Shown: piece after piece, positions 63,393 through 64,000 of the stretch | Numbering within the stretch: position 1 is the first letter of the stretch | How the letters are laid out: each line of letters starts with the position of its first letter | NCBI GenBank assembly: GCA_963731285.1 | Contig: CAVSUR010000002.1 | Span: 1-64,000, forward strand | DNA from: CAVSUR01 sp963731285 | GTDB taxonomy: Bacteria; Actinomycetota; Actinomycetes; Streptosporangiales; Streptosporangiaceae | Reading direction: 5' to 3' | Length of the DNA stretch: 64,000 nt | Position numbers and translations under genes: made by a program | Notes under the pieces: model-generated | Databases searched by the model: none | Told to the model about the DNA's origin: nothing | What the model saw: the letters and a program-made list of their open reading frames with translations, nothing else

Positions 63393-64000
63393 TCAGCCGG
63401 TCAGGTCGGGGTGCTGGGACAGCTCGATCCGGGTGCGCCGGATGTGGCCGCGCAGGTAGCGCTCGGCATCGACGGCGTCCTGGCGGGTGACGGCGTCCAG
63501 CAGCAGCCGGTGCTCGGCCGCGATCACCCAGCGCCGGGACGGGCCGGTGATGGTCACAAACAGCCGCCGGTGGTGCTGGGTCGAGTTCCACAGCCGGGTC
63601 ACCGCGGTGCGCAGCTGGCCGAACTCGCAGCCGGAGTAGGTCAGCAGGTGGAACTCGCGGTCCAGGGCCAGGAACTCGGCGACGTCAGCCCCGGCCTCGA
63701 TCGCGTCTTCGACCTGCGCCAGCCGGTCCAGCTCGGGCTCGCCCAGGTGCGGCATGCTCTGCGCCAGCGCGAGCGGCTCGAGCCGCTCGCGCATCTGGTA
63801 GAGCACGTCGACCTCGGCGAAGGTCAGCCGGGGCACCCGCGCGCCCTTGCGCGGCTCCAGCTCGGTCAGGCCCTCGGCCTCCAGCATCCGCAGCGCCTCG
63901 CGGACCGGCAGGCGGCTGGCCCCGAGCAGGTCGGCGATCTCCTCCTGCCGGATCCGCTCCCCCGGGCCGATCTGCCCGCTCAGGATCGCGTCCCGCAGGT
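63393..64000 (-). CDS. GntR-family regulator (FCD/FadR subfamily), cut by right window edge
   Basis: At least 202 residues. The visible winged helix reads LRDAILSGQIGPGERIRQEE IADLLGASRLPVREALRMLE AEGL, followed by the FCD helical ligand domain (MRERLEPLALAQSMPHLGEP, DREFHLLTYSGCEFGQ, HRLLLDAVTRQDAVDAERYL with its metal-binding His residues). It converges on the M24-family gene and may sense its substrate. Confidence 0.9.
   Translation of the reverse strand, partial: LRDAILSGQIGPGERIRQEEIADLLGASRLPVREALRMLEAEGLTELEPRKGARVPRLTFAEVDVLYQMRERLEPLALAQSMPHLGEPELDRLAQVEDAIEAGADVAEFLALDREFHLLTYSGCEFGQLRTAVTRLWNSTQHHRRLFVTITGPSRRWVIAAEHRLLLDAVTRQDAVDAERYLRGHIRRTRIELSQHPDLTG

Overview
The window is very GC-rich with strong third-position G/C bias, frequent GTG starts and ATGA/GTGA start-stop overlaps. 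This points to a high-GC actinobacterium. The gene order ispH, lipid-droplet-type protein, xseA, xseB, glpX, together with the actinobacterial TcpC/D/E-type secretion cluster, agrees with a Streptomyces/Streptosporangium-like lineage, but genus cannot be decided from sequence alone. No rRNA, tRNA or CRISPR was seen.

Layout. 1-11,855 (minus strand): one tightly packed operon for a conjugative type IV secretion apparatus (TcpC, TcpD, TcpE, ParA/MinD-like ATPase, VirB4-like ATPase, VirB6/TrbL-like membrane protein, a small anchored protein, a transglycosylase-NlpC/P60 wall hydrolase, and a small membrane protein cut by the left edge). No relaxase or coupling ATPase is in view. 12,273-18,796: prolyl oligopeptidase, a MetF-like protein coupled to a methyltransferase, a small HExxH membrane protein and two PAP2 phosphatases. 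18,907-21,992: a surface-polysaccharide group (YRD-repeat reading frame, small membrane ORF, processive GT2, GH26). 22,025-31,720: housekeeping block (methyltransferase, ychF, rmuC, ispH, lipid-droplet-type protein, xseA/B, TetR remnant, glpX). 31,818-37,198: DUF1707 protein, a DHA2 exporter, and a TetR-controlled ABC exporter with four regularly spaced operators. 37,199-43,374: an accessory patch with a low-GC GH12 gene between two LuxR-regulator remnants, an IS1380-type element, hydrolase debris, an FAD monooxygenase sitting inside a broken IS630-type transposase, and the deletion scar of an ABC transporter in front of its surviving TetR gene. 43,375-64,000: phosphatase, K+ channel, nucleoside phosphorylase, a HigB/coiled-coil/HigA-like single chain, FUSC transporter, acyl-CoA synthetase, DHA2 exporter, UDP-sulfoquinovose-synthase-like epimerase, SDR, EamA/Lrp pair, an M24-family protein and a GntR regulator cut by the right edge.

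Two features cross the regional boundaries. First, many genes, including ones expected to be intact, carry one-base frame changes (wall hydrolase, VirB6-like tail, ABC permease, K+ channel, acyl-CoA synthetase, transposase and others); indel errors in the assembly explain this better than mass gene decay. Second, two unlinked genes (25,679 and 62,067) have four to five tandem 14-bp repeats running straight into a GGAGG ribosome-binding site before a GTG start, an arrangement not explained by any annotated feature.
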